The position numbers and the translations under genes were made by a program. The notes beneath the pieces are model-generated. The model had not been told where the DNA came from, made no database searches, and saw only the letters and a program-made list of their open reading frames with translations. Positions 16,890 to 25,469 of a stretch of 64,000 nucleotides of DNA are shown one piece after another. The stretch comes from an uncultured Verrucomicrobiota bacterium. Its GTDB lineage: Bacteria; Verrucomicrobiota; Verrucomicrobiia; Limisphaerales; UBA9464. Within the stretch, counting starts at the first letter, position 1. The number at the start of each line of letters is the position of its first letter. The stretch spans positions 1 to 64,000 of the forward strand of contig CAJAHH010000031.1 of assembly GCA_903939515.1 (NCBI GenBank), written 5' to 3'.

Positions 16890-19800
16890 ATGAAACGAGG
16901 AGAGATGAAGGCAGGATTCCAAAGGTCGGTACGATCACCGGTGCTCTACCCGGTGCGCAAACTGGGTCATGCCGTGGGATGGATCACGGCAACGGCACTG
17001 GCATCGATGTCGCTGGCAGGGTCCGTGGCCGCCGAAGCGCTCGATGCCAAGACGCGGGTGCTCTTCGAGCGTCACTGTCTCAATTGCCATTCCACAGCGA
17101 AGCACAAGGGCGACCTCGATTTGGAGCAGGTGCTTCAGCCGGGCGCGGAGTCGACCGATCCCAAGGTTTGGCAGCAAGTGCTGGAACAGGTTTCCGTCGG
17201 TGAAATGCCTCCGAAGGATCAGCCGGTGATGGACGCGAAGGCCCGGGAGCAATTGATGGCGGGAGTACGTGGGTTGCTCGATCGATGGGCCCGGAAAAAT
17301 GCCGGGGACCCCGGACCGGTGGTGCTGCGGCGTTTGGCGAATGCGGAGTACACCTACACGATCCGCGATCTGACGGGCGTGGAGTCTCTCGATCCGGCTC
17401 GTGAATTCCCGGTCGATTCGGCCTCGGGCGAGGGGTTCATGAACGTGGGACAGTCGCTGGTGATGTCGCCCTCGTTGGTGACCAAATACCTGGATGCGGC
17501 CAAGGAGGTGGCGCGCCATGCCGTCCTTCTTCCCGATGGGGTTCGGTTCTCTTCGAGCACCTCACCGCGTGACTGGACCGAGGAACGCCTCGCGGCCATT
17601 CGGCAGTTCTACGGGCGCTATACCCAGAACGGCGGCGGCACTGCGGTCAACCTCCAGGGCATTCAGTTTGACACGCGTGACGGTGGTGTCTTGCCGCTGG
17701 CTCGGTATTTGAACGCCACGCTGGAACTGCGGGCGGCGGGGCGTTCTCGGAACGCGACCCACCTTGAGGCGTTGGCCCGCCTTCGAGGGCTGAATGTCCG
17801 GTATTTGAGCCTGCTGTGGGCCGAATTAAACCAGTCCGAGCCGTCTCCGCTCTTGGATGCAGTCCGGGCCCGTTGGCGCGAGGCCAAGCCGGGTGAGGGC
17901 GCTGCCGTGGCTGCAGTGGTGGAGTCGTGGCAGCGTTCGGTTTGGCGATTCACCACGGTCGGTCACATTGGTAAGCGGGATGGTCCTAGTGCCTGGCAGG
18001 TCCCGATCTCTCCTCTGGCCACTGCTCGTGAGACGCGCTTCAAGCTGCCGGCTCCGGATGCCTCTGGGGAGGTTCGTGCTTTTCTGGTGAGCTCCGATGC
18101 CGGAGATGGTTCGGCGGCGGATGTGGCGCTGTGGTCCAATCCGCGTTTGGTGGTTCCGGGCCGACCGGATGTGCCGCTGAGTCAGTTGCGTTCGGTCATT
18201 CATCGATTGGATCAAACCCGGGGTCCGCTCTTCTCTCAGGCGGCGGCGTGTCTGAATGCTGCGGCTGAGCTGACAGAAGTTCCCTCCGGTGAGGCGCTGA
18301 CTGCGCTGGCCCGCTCCAATAACCTCGAACCGCAGGTGTTTGCGGCGTGGTTGGAGGCGCTAGGGATGCGTTCGGGAGGCACCCGCATCGAGGGGTTGAT
18401 CACCTCCACGCTCGAGAGTGCGCAGGGGTATTCCTTCATCCAGGGTTGGACTGCTGCGGATGCCTTGAGTGTCACGGCCAACTCCTCGGATCGCGAGGTC
18501 CGGGTGCCGGGCCTGATGCGGCCCCACAGTGTCGCCGTGCATCCGTCGCCCTCGCGTCGCGTGATCGTGGGATGGCGAGGGCCTGTCGCAGGAACCTTCA
18601 AGATCGAAGGTCTGGTCCAGCATTCGCACACCGAATGCGGGAATGGCGTGAGTTGGGTGCTGGAACTCCGTCGGGGTGCCACGCGCCAGACGTTGGCCTC
18701 GGGTGTATCGCAAGGATCCAAGGAAGTGCGTTTCGGACCGCTGCCTTCGGTGACGGTGGGCGTGGGCGATGTGGTGTGCCTGTCGGTGGGGCCGCGTGAC
18801 GGCAACCACTCCTGCGACCTCACCCGCGTGGACTTGCAGTTGACCGATACCTCAATTGCCGCGCAGGTCTGGAGTCTCTCCGGTGACGTTTCGCCCGCCA
18901 TCTTGGCTGGCAATCCCCACGCTGATCGCTTGGGCCACCCCGCGGTCTGGCATTTCTTCAGCGAGCCAGAGGCACGCGGCGGTGCGCTGGAAACCACGAT
19001 CCCTGAGGGTTCGATCTTGGCCCGTTGGCGCGCGGCCGCCTCCATCGAAGAGAAGCGCCGGTGGGCTGCCGATCTTCAGGCCTTGTTCTCTTCTGAGCCG
19101 GCGGGCTTGGGTAAGGATGCTCCCGATGCGGTGTTGCGACGCCAGTGGACCTCCCTCCAGGGACCGTTGCTCGGGGCGGTGCTCCGCGGCCTTGTGCAAC
19201 AGCCAGAGCTGGCGATCTCAGCATCCGCGTCGGCACCACAAGAGGGCCCGGGGCCCGAGCCTGCCCTCTTTGGGAAGAATCCCCTTTCCGCTTCTTCTCG
19301 CGTCGCCCCACAAGATCTCTGCGTGAAGGCGCCGTCGGTGGTGGAAGTTCGCCTGCCGGCCGAATGGGCGGTCGGTGGCGAACTGGTGGCCACGGCCACG
19401 TTGGATGCTTCCGCGGGTCCTGAAGCGAGTGTCCAAATGCAACTCTTGCCGCAGCGCCCGGCCTCACTCGCGCTAGTGCCGGGAGCGGTGAGCACGAAGG
19501 GCGGAAAGGGCACTTGGTCCGATGGCGAGTTGCCCACGCAGTCGGATCTGCCGGTGCTGGTAGCGGACGGAGGGGCAGCGCGCCGTCGTTGGGATCAAGG
19601 GCTTGAGCGCTTCCGCGCACTGTTCCCGGCCGCGCTGTGCTACACCAAGATTGTACCGGTCGACGAGGTGGTTACGCTCACTCTCTACCATCGCGAAGAC
19701 GATGCCCTGCGTCGCTTAATGCTCACTCCGGCGGAGACGGCCGAACTGGAGCGCCTCTGGTCGGAGTTGCACTACATTAGTCAGGATGCCTTCAAGTTGG

Positions 19801-21191
19801 TCGATGCCTTCGAGCAGTTGTGGCAGTTCGCCACCCAAGATGCGGATCCCAGCGCCTTTACCCCGATGGGTGAGCCCATCCGCCGCCGTGCCGACGAGTT
19901 TCGGCGTCTGCTGGTCGACACCGAACCGGCCCACTTGCAATCGATCTTCGCCTTTGCGGCTCGGGCCTATCGCCGGCCGCTGCAAGCCGGAGAGGTCGAT
20001 GCATTGAAGGGTCTCTATGGACGCCTCCGCGGAGACGGTCTCACCCACGAGGAATCTGTCCGGGGTATTTTGGCTCGAGTGCTGGTGTCGCCGGCGTTCC
20101 TTTACCGAGCCGAACAACCCGGTCCTGGAGTGGCCTCCACTCGGGTGAGTGACATGGAGTTGGCGACGCGCTTGAGCTATTTCTTGTGGGCTTCAACGCC
20201 GGACGCCGAGTTGATGGCCGAGGCTGTCGCTGGGCGCCTTCATCGGCCAGAAGTCTTGCGTGCCCAGGCTCGGCGAATGCTCAAGAATCCGAAGGTGGAA
20301 CGCTTGGCCACCGAGTTCGCCTTGGCTTGGCTGCATTTGTACGACTTCGAAACGTTGGACGAAAAGAGCGAGCGTCATTTCCCCGAGTTCCGCGGGCTTC
20401 GCGGCGCCATGCGTGAAGAGACGGTCCGTTTCTTCACCGACCTCTTCCAGAACAATGGCCCGGTGCTCGACATCTTGGACGCCGACCACTCCTTCTTGAA
20501 CGCCGATCTGGCGGGCTTCTATGGGGTCACGTCGGTGAGCTTCACTCGATCCAACGAATGGAAACGCGTCACGGGGCTGCGCCCGATCGCGCGCGGTGGC
20601 ATTCTGGGACAGGCGTCCACTTTGGCGCGTCAATCGGGCGCCTCGCGCACCAGCCCCATTCTCCGGGGTAATTGGATTAGTGAAGTGATCCTCGGCGAGA
20701 AACTGCCCAAGCCTCCGAAGGATGTTCCGCGCTTGCCCGAAGACGAGTCGCTCGAGCAACTCACCGTGCGGCAACTCACCGAGAAACACAGTTCGGATCC
20801 AAAGTGCTCGGGCTGCCACCGTCGGATCGATGCCTACGGGTTCTCGTTGGAATCGTTCGATGCGGTGGGCCGATTCCGTGAGCGGGATCTCGGCGGCCGG
20901 GCCCTCGATGTTCGGGCCAAGGTCCTCGACGGCACCGTGCTCGAAGGCGCGGCCGGGTTGCGGCGTTATTTGTCTCATCAACGTAAGGAGGCCTTCTTGC
21001 GGCAATTCAGTCGCAAGCTCCTCGGCTACTCGTTGGGTCGCGGCGTGCTGTTATCGGACGAGCCCCTGTTGAGCGATTTGCAGCGGAAACTCTCCTCCCG
21101 GGATGCCCGGGTCCAGGGGGCCGTTGAAACCATTGTCGCTAGTCCTCAATTTGTCCGAATCCGTGGGATGGACCGCAAACCCGAAGAATAA
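16890..21191 (+). CDS. DUF1587/1592/1588/1585 secreted c-heme protein (Planctomycete-type)
   Basis: This large exported protein of 1433 residues has a leader helix at about 28-48 and a c-heme site C63LNCH67. DUF1587 follows (VLRRLANAEYTYTIRDLTGV). After a long variable region with sandwich-like segments come DUF1595 (RAYRRPLQAGEVDALKGLY), DUF1592 (LATRLSYFLWASTPD), DUF1588 (RGGILGQASTLARQSG, with a second CxxCH, CSGCH) and DUF1585 (FSRKLLGYSLGRGV). The length exceeds the usual 750-1000 residues; the extra part lies between DUF1587 and DUF1595. Its biochemical function is not established. The DUF1552 gene follows 25 bp after the stop, a standard pairing. ATG 16905 is an alternative start. Confidence 0.9.
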   Translation: MKRGEMKAGFQRSVRSPVLYPVRKLGHAVGWITATALASMSLAGSVAAEALDAKTRVLFERHCLNCHSTAKHKGDLDLEQVLQPGAESTDPKVWQQVLEQVSVGEMPPKDQPVMDAKAREQLMAGVRGLLDRWARKNAGDPGPVVLRRLANAEYTYTIRDLTGVESLDPAREFPVDSASGEGFMNVGQSLVMSPSLVTKYLDAAKEVARHAVLLPDGVRFSSSTSPRDWTEERLAAIRQFYGRYTQNGGGTAVNLQGIQFDTRDGGVLPLARYLNATLELRAAGRSRNATHLEALARLRGLNVRYLSLLWAELNQSEPSPLLDAVRARWREAKPGEGAAVAAVVESWQRSVWRFTTVGHIGKRDGPSAWQVPISPLATARETRFKLPAPDASGEVRAFLVSSDAGDGSAADVALWSNPRLVVPGRPDVPLSQLRSVIHRLDQTRGPLFSQAAACLNAAAELTEVPSGEALTALARSNNLEPQVFAAWLEALGMRSGGTRIEGLITSTLESAQGYSFIQGWTAADALSVTANSSDREVRVPGLMRPHSVAVHPSPSRRVIVGWRGPVAGTFKIEGLVQHSHTECGNGVSWVLELRRGATRQTLASGVSQGSKEVRFGPLPSVTVGVGDVVCLSVGPRDGNHSCDLTRVDLQLTDTSIAAQVWSLSGDVSPAILAGNPHADRLGHPAVWHFFSEPEARGGALETTIPEGSILARWRAAASIEEKRRWAADLQALFSSEPAGLGKDAPDAVLRRQWTSLQGPLLGAVLRGLVQQPELAISASASAPQEGPGPEPALFGKNPLSASSRVAPQDLCVKAPSVVEVRLPAEWAVGGELVATATLDASAGPEASVQMQLLPQRPASLALVPGAVSTKGGKGTWSDGELPTQSDLPVLVADGGAARRRWDQGLERFRALFPAALCYTKIVPVDEVVTLTLYHREDDALRRLMLTPAETAELERLWSELHYISQDAFKLVDAFEQLWQFATQDADPSAFTPMGEPIRRRADEFRRLLVDTEPAHLQSIFAFAARAYRRPLQAGEVDALKGLYGRLRGDGLTHEESVRGILARVLVSPAFLYRAEQPGPGVASTRVSDMELATRLSYFLWASTPDAELMAEAVAGRLHRPEVLRAQARRMLKNPKVERLATEFALAWLHLYDFETLDEKSERHFPEFRGLRGAMREETVRFFTDLFQNNGPVLDILDADHSFLNADLAGFYGVTSVSFTRSNEWKRVTGLRPIARGGILGQASTLARQSGASRTSPILRGNWISEVILGEKLPKPPKDVPRLPEDESLEQLTVRQLTEKHSSDPKCSGCHRRIDAYGFSLESFDAVGRFRERDLGGRALDVRAKVLDGTVLEGAAGLRRYLSHQRKEAFLRQFSRKLLGYSLGRGVLLSDEPLLSDLQRKLSSRDARVQGAVETIVASPQFVRIRGMDRKPEE

Positions 21192-21216
21192 CCCCAACCC
21201 TCCAGAATCGACTACC

Positions 21217-22524
21217 ATGCCCCAACATTCACTGAATCGGCGCACGTTTCTCCGAGGCGTCGGCGTCTCCATGGCGTTGCCCTGGATGGAATCTCTGACG
21301 GTCTGGGGCGACACGCCGCCGGCAGGCCAGCGTCCGGCTAGCGAGGCACCCGTCCGCATGGCGGTGCTCTTCTCGGGCAATGGGTTTCACTCCAAGGAAT
21401 GGTGGGCCCGGGGCGAGGGTGCGCAGATGGAGTTGGGCCAGGTGTTGGCCCCGCTGCAGGACTTCCGCCAGAAGACGGTATTCGTCCGAGGCCTTTACAA
21501 TGCCGAGGCGCTCAAGGGAAACATCCACAGCTCGCAAACCGGCAACCTGCTTTCCGGCGCGTCGCTGGCCTCGGGTGGCGAGATTCGCTCGGGCACCAGC
21601 CTCGACCAGTTCGTGGCGCAGGCGCAGGGCCGGACCACCAAGGTGCCGAGCTTGGTCTTGGGCTGCGAGAAGTCCAACCCGTCGGTCCACAAGAACTACT
21701 CGATGCTGTACAGCTCGCACATCTCGTGGACCTCGCCGACGACTCCCACGCCGCTAGAAATTTATCCGGCGTTGGCCTTCGACCGGTTGTTCAAGGACTC
21801 CAACGAAAAGGGTGACCGCAGTGTGCTCGATGCCGTCTTGTCCGACGCGCAAAGCCTGCGCCGGCAAATTAGCATCAACGACCGCCGCAAGCTCGATGAG
21901 TACCTCGATTCGGTTCGCGACGTCGAGCAGCGCATCGACACTGCCGGCAAGAAGGGTGAACTGCAGGGCTGGCGGCCGACCTTGTCGAAGCCCAACATAG
22001 CCCGCCCGGCGGACGGCATTCCGCAGGACATCGCCGAGCACATGAAGCTCATGTGCGATATCTTGGTGCTGGGGTTCCAAACCGACACGACGCGGATCAC
22101 CACGCTGAAGCTCAACAACGACCACAGTTCGCTGCGGTTTCCGAATCTTGGTGTGGACTACATGATCCACCATTTGCTCTCGCACAGCGATTCGGCCGAC
22201 TGGCTCAAGGTGAACCAGTTCTTCGTGAAGCAATTGGCCTACATCGCCCGCAAACTAGACGCCATTCAGGAAGGGGAACGCACCCTGCTCGACAACACGA
22301 TGCTGCTGTATTGCTCCTCGATGCTAAACGGCAACCACGATGCCAACCAATTGCCGGTGGTGTTGGTCGGCGGTGGCGGCGGTCGCATCCGAGGTGGTCG
22401 CGTTCTCGACTACAAGGAAAAGCCCAATCGCCAAATGTGCCGGTTGTTCTTGTCGATGATGGACAAGATGGACGTCCGGCCTGGCACCTTTGGCGACGCC
22501 CGACAGGCGCTCGACGAAGTATAG
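21217..22524 (+). CDS. DUF1552 Tat-exported protein
   Basis: This 435-residue protein begins MPQHSLNRRTFLRGVGVSMA, a clear twin-arginine signal. It then carries the DUF1552 pattern (VRMAVLFSGNGFHSKEWW, the IHSSQTGNLLSGA block, and FQTDTTRITTLKLNNDHSS). DUF1552 belongs to the alkaline-phosphatase-like DUF1501 superfamily by context, but catalytic activity is unproven. It is the standard partner of the DUF1592 protein directly upstream, and both probably act outside the cytoplasm. ATG 21217 is fixed by the Tat leader; the longer frame overlaps the upstream gene. Confidence 0.9.
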   Translation: MPQHSLNRRTFLRGVGVSMALPWMESLTVWGDTPPAGQRPASEAPVRMAVLFSGNGFHSKEWWARGEGAQMELGQVLAPLQDFRQKTVFVRGLYNAEALKGNIHSSQTGNLLSGASLASGGEIRSGTSLDQFVAQAQGRTTKVPSLVLGCEKSNPSVHKNYSMLYSSHISWTSPTTPTPLEIYPALAFDRLFKDSNEKGDRSVLDAVLSDAQSLRRQISINDRRKLDEYLDSVRDVEQRIDTAGKKGELQGWRPTLSKPNIARPADGIPQDIAEHMKLMCDILVLGFQTDTTRITTLKLNNDHSSLRFPNLGVDYMIHHLLSHSDSADWLKVNQFFVKQLAYIARKLDAIQEGERTLLDNTMLLYCSSMLNGNHDANQLPVVLVGGGGGRIRGGRVLDYKEKPNRQMCRLFLSMMDKMDVRPGTFGDARQALDEV

Positions 22525-22527
22525 TTG

Positions 22528-22657
22528 GGCTCCGCGGGATCAGGCGCTCCGCTCGCAGGTAAGCTCGGGCAAGGATGAGCTTTCGCGCTATGCGCGAGGG
22601 GTTGTGGTGATCGCTTCCAATGCTCGCTTCGGCCCGATCCCGCTCCGCTGCGGTTTT
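22528..22657 (+). repeat. Palindromic element, copy 3 (variant with GTGATCGCTTCC)
   Basis: It starts 4 bases after the DUF1552 stop codon. Ends GGCTCCGCGGGATCAGGC and GGCCCGATCCCGCTCCGC pair imperfectly. Instead of the GGAACGT/ACGTTCC pair this variant has GGTAAGCTCGGGC and GTGATCGCTTCCAATGCTCG. The central CGCGCTATGCGCG hairpin is kept. Confidence 0.88.
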
Positions 22658-22662
22658 GGGTG

Positions 22663-22796
22663 GGCTCCGCAGGATCAGGCGCTCCGCTCGCAGGTAAGCT
22701 CGAACAAGGAAGAGCTTTTGCGCTGTGCGCGAGGGGGTGAGGGTGATCGCTTCCAATGCTTGCTTCGGCCCGACCCCGCTACGCTGCGGTTTTGGA
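22663..22796 (+). repeat. Palindromic element, copy 4
   Basis: This is the same variant as copy 3, in direct tandem with it (about 135-bp period). It has GGCTCCGCAGGATCAGGC at the left, GCGCTGTGCGC in the centre and GGCCCGACCCCGCTACGC at the right. Confidence 0.88.
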
Positions 22797-22798
22797 AG

Positions 22799-22926
22799 GG
22801 CTCCGCAGGATCAGTCCGCGCTCGCAGGGAACGTTGGGACAGGAGGGGCTTTCCAGCGCTATCGCGCTGGGGGGACTAGGATGTCGACGTTCCTATGCTC
22901 GCCGCGGACTGATCCCGCTCCGCTGC
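22799..22926 (+). repeat. Palindromic element, copy 5
   Basis: It belongs to the GGAACGT/ACGTTCC subtype of copies 1-2. The left arm GGATCAGTCCGCGCTCGC matches the right arm GCCGCGGACTGATCC, so both arms have changed together while keeping their pairing. It has a central AGCGCTATCGCGCT hairpin. It runs straight into the 37-bp motif at 22927. Confidence 0.88.
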
Positions 22927-22963
22927 GGGGTCGGTCCCACCTATTTACACAAAAGGGGACACT
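22927..22963 (-). repeat. 37-bp motif, copy 1
   Basis: This is a perfect reverse complement of bases 42103-42139, 19 kb away (37 of 37 by hand comparison). Its core is CTATTTACACAAAA, bounded by GTCCC and GGGAC, which can pair. It joins palindromic copies 5 and 6. Confidence 0.92.
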
Positions 22964-22989
22964 CCTTACTATACAGCTGCCGTTGCGAT

Positions 22990-23143
22990 GGCTCCGCAGA
23001 ACCGGGCCTGCACTCGCAGGGAACGTGGGGACAGGGGGAGCTTTCGCGCTGGCGCGCGAGGGGGAATAGGGTGTTCACGTTCCAATGCTCGCTTCGGCCC
23101 GGTCCCGCTGCCGCTTGGGGTTCCCCTCCGCTGCGGGTTTTGA
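22990..23143 (+). repeat. Palindromic element, copy 6
   Basis: It opens GGCTCCGCAGAACCGGGCC after GTTGCGATG and carries GGAACGTGGGGACAGG, the hairpin CGCGCTGGCGCGCG, then CACGTTCCAATGCTCGC and GGCCCGGTCCCGCTGCCG. The rest of 23144-23240 is GC-rich with no gene recognised. The whole interval 22525-23240 is therefore repeat DNA. Confidence 0.88.
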
Positions 23144-23240
23144 AGAGGGGCCCCGGTCGGCGGAAGCGGAAGTCTCGGGGTCCGTGTCTCGGGAGCAGGT
23201 CGGACGCTCCCAGGCCGGTGTTGAAACTCCCTCCGGGAAT

Positions 23241-23885
23241 TCAGGGAAGGAGCAGTCGGCGGATGGCGTCGTAGTCGCTCACCACGGCGGTGGCGTCTTG
23301 TAGTTTTTCGGCCGGCAGGGTGTTGGTGATGCCGATGACGCGCATGCCCGCCGCGCGGGCAGCGGCGACTCCGGCGGCCGAATCTTCAATGACGACGCAG
23401 TCGGCCGGGGGCACTCCGAGTAAGCTCGCAGTGTGGAGGAAGATGTCGGGTGCTGGTTTGCCTTTGGTCACATCCTGGGCGCTGACGACTTTCTCGAAGT
23501 GCCGACGCAAATCCTGCATCCCCAAGACGGCGGCGATCACTTCGTGGTTCGATCCCGAGGCCAAAGCCACCCGGGTTTGTCGAGCGAGGTCGGACACCAG
23601 GGCAGGGATAGGCGGGAAGATGGGTTGGGCGGCTTCGAGCAAGGTCATGAAGCGACCCTGTTTCCAAGCCATCAGCTCGTCGAAGGGTTGGGGCGGTGAG
23701 TGCCGGGCGATGAAGTCCAGCCACAGCGCTTTGTCGGAACGGCCGTAATAATCAGGGAAGTGGAAGCCGTGGGTTTGTCCGTACCCCATTTCCTCGAAGA
23801 CCACCTGGAAGGCTTTTTCGTGCAGCGGTTCGCTGTCCACGATCACTCCATCCATGTCGAATATCACCGCCGCGTAAGGTCGCAT
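23241..23885 (-). CDS. HAD-superfamily phosphatase, beta-phosphoglucomutase-like
   Basis: This 214-residue subfamily IA HAD enzyme has VIFDMDGVIVDSEPLHEKAF (nucleophile Asp and acid/base Asp), ALASGSNHEV (motif II Ser), KGKPAPDIFL (motif III Lys) and VVIEDSAAGVAAARAAGM (motif IV). The helical cap lies between residues about 20 and 85. The family covers sugar-phosphate phosphatases and mutases; the substrate is not predictable. ATG 23885 (MRPYAAVIFDMDG) is favoured over the longer frame to 23924. Confidence 0.9.
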   Translation of the reverse strand: MRPYAAVIFDMDGVIVDSEPLHEKAFQVVFEEMGYGQTHGFHFPDYYGRSDKALWLDFIARHSPPQPFDELMAWKQGRFMTLLEAAQPIFPPIPALVSDLARQTRVALASGSNHEVIAAVLGMQDLRRHFEKVVSAQDVTKGKPAPDIFLHTASLLGVPPADCVVIEDSAAGVAAARAAGMRVIGITNTLPAEKLQDATAVVSDYDAIRRLLLP

Positions 23886-23987
23886 TGCGCTGAGATTGCG
23901 CCCGGGACACCGGCTGGGGTGCAAGTGGGAAACGAAGATCTCAGGGAATCCCCTCGGTTTGGTTTCGGGCTCTCCAAATCCTGACCA

Positions 23988-25265
23988 TTACTGCGCGATG
24001 CAGTAGAGGGCGTTGTGGGTGCGGACGAAGATCTCGCCGCCCGAGAAGGCGGGAGTGGAGTTGGAAAGTTCGCCGAGTGGATTGGAGGCGATGAGCTCGT
24101 ACTTCGGCGCGGCCTTGAGGACCAAGGTGTCGCCCGACTGATTGACGAGGTAAATTCGGTTACCGACACGGACGCCCGTGGCCCAAGTGGCGCTGGCTCC
24201 TCCGGAGGCCGGGAGACGCTCCTCGAAAACCATCTTACCGTCGGACATCCGGTAGCACTGGAAGAATCCGTCGGTGACGCTCACATAGGCGTGACCCTCA
24301 TGAATAATGGGCGATCCGATGGTGTGCTTCTTCATGCGCTGCTCGTGGAAGAGCCGCTGGCCGGTCCGGTCGCCTTCGCCGCCGGGTGCAATGGCCACCA
24401 TGCCGCCGAAGAATCCGCCCATGGTTAGGAGTGTGCCCTCGCCGAAGGTGGTGGAACTGTACACCAGCGGGTTGATGCCGTCGGTGGCCCAGAGTTCGTG
24501 GCCGTCGGCCGGGGCGAAGGCGCGGATCTTGTTGGCGACGGGCAGGATGAGTTCATCGCGTCCCTTGGCCCGGATGACCAGCGGGGTGCTGAAGGTGCCC
24601 AAGGCCCCGTCGTTCTTTCCGGCGAATCCATCGAAACGCTCCGCGGGATGCTGCTCTTTGAGGGCAACCTTCCACTGCTGTTTCCCGGTTTTTTTATCCA
24701 AGGCATACAATGCGGAAAATTCGCCGGGGCCGTGGTAGACAATCACTCGGTCTCCGTGAATCACCGGTGAGGAGCCTTGTCCCCATTCGTGGCGCTGCTT
24801 GCCGAGGTCGGCCTTCCAGAGGGTCTTGCCCGCGAAGTCGTAGGCCACGATGCCGGCGGAGCCGAAACTGGCGACGACCCGTTGTCCGTCGGTGACCGGT
24901 GAGGCGGCGCAGTGCGGGTTGGTCTTGTGGTGCGGGTCGGTTTCATCGAAGGCCACACTTTGTTGCCAGCGGAGTTGGCCTGTCTTCCGATCAAAGGCCA
25001 TGAGTGTCCGCTGCTTGCCGTCCTGCAGGGCCTGGGTGATGAACACCGTCTTGCCCCAGACAATCGGCGACGAGTTTCCGGCCTCCGGTAGTTCGGTGCG
25101 CCACTGCACGTGTTCGGTTTTGCTCCAGTGTTCTGGAAAGCGGGTCTCGGGCGTGGTGTTGTCTTGGTTGGGTCCGCGCCAGGAGGGCCATTGGGCCGCG
25201 CACAGGGTTCCGGCAGTGGCCCCCAGGAATACGAGGCGGGCGAGAGCGACGCGCAGGGAGTTCAT
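23988..25265 (-). CDS. Exported PQQ-like beta-propeller protein
   Basis: This 425-residue protein has a Sec signal peptide (LARLVFLGATAGTLCAAQ). The mature part starts with WPSWRGPNQDNTTPE, the usual opening of verrucomicrobial and planctomycete PQQ_2 propellers. Repeating blades show a W at the blade turn (GQLRWQQSVAF, GKTLWKADLG, GKQQWKVALKEQ, GHELWATDG). No metal or PQQ ligands can be confirmed, so it may be a non-enzymatic propeller related to BamB. ATG 25265 begins the signal peptide; the frame is open to 25409. It is transcribed toward the HAD gene, 102 bp away. Confidence 0.87.
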   Translation of the reverse strand: MNSLRVALARLVFLGATAGTLCAAQWPSWRGPNQDNTTPETRFPEHWSKTEHVQWRTELPEAGNSSPIVWGKTVFITQALQDGKQRTLMAFDRKTGQLRWQQSVAFDETDPHHKTNPHCAASPVTDGQRVVASFGSAGIVAYDFAGKTLWKADLGKQRHEWGQGSSPVIHGDRVIVYHGPGEFSALYALDKKTGKQQWKVALKEQHPAERFDGFAGKNDGALGTFSTPLVIRAKGRDELILPVANKIRAFAPADGHELWATDGINPLVYSSTTFGEGTLLTMGGFFGGMVAIAPGGEGDRTGQRLFHEQRMKKHTIGSPIIHEGHAYVSVTDGFFQCYRMSDGKMVFEERLPASGGASATWATGVRVGNRIYLVNQSGDTLVLKAAPKYELIASNPLGELSNSTPAFSGGEIFVRTHNALYCIAQ

Positions 25266-25469
25266 GGAGTGAGAGTCTCCACGACACGGCCGGCTTCGCC
25301 AAGCCGACAGACACATCGACAGAGACACCGTGGATCTCTCGGCGAAGGTAGGGAATTGAGGGAGGCGTATCTTTGGAAGAGGCGCGTTCGGAGTGCCCCG
25401 TTGGGGCACACAGCCTCGTTCGCAGACGATGACTCGCGGGAAAAGGCGCAGGGTGGGGCTGAGGGTTCT

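Noticed and set aside
22527-23143. CRISPR array
   Set aside because: The repeated units are long, palindromic and nearly contiguous; there are no short repeats with unique spacers of even length and no cas genes.
22490-23303. Several plus-strand frames containing NVGTGGAF-type peptides
   Set aside because: They are translations of the palindromic repeats and recur at 14.2 and 28.4 kb in the same way.
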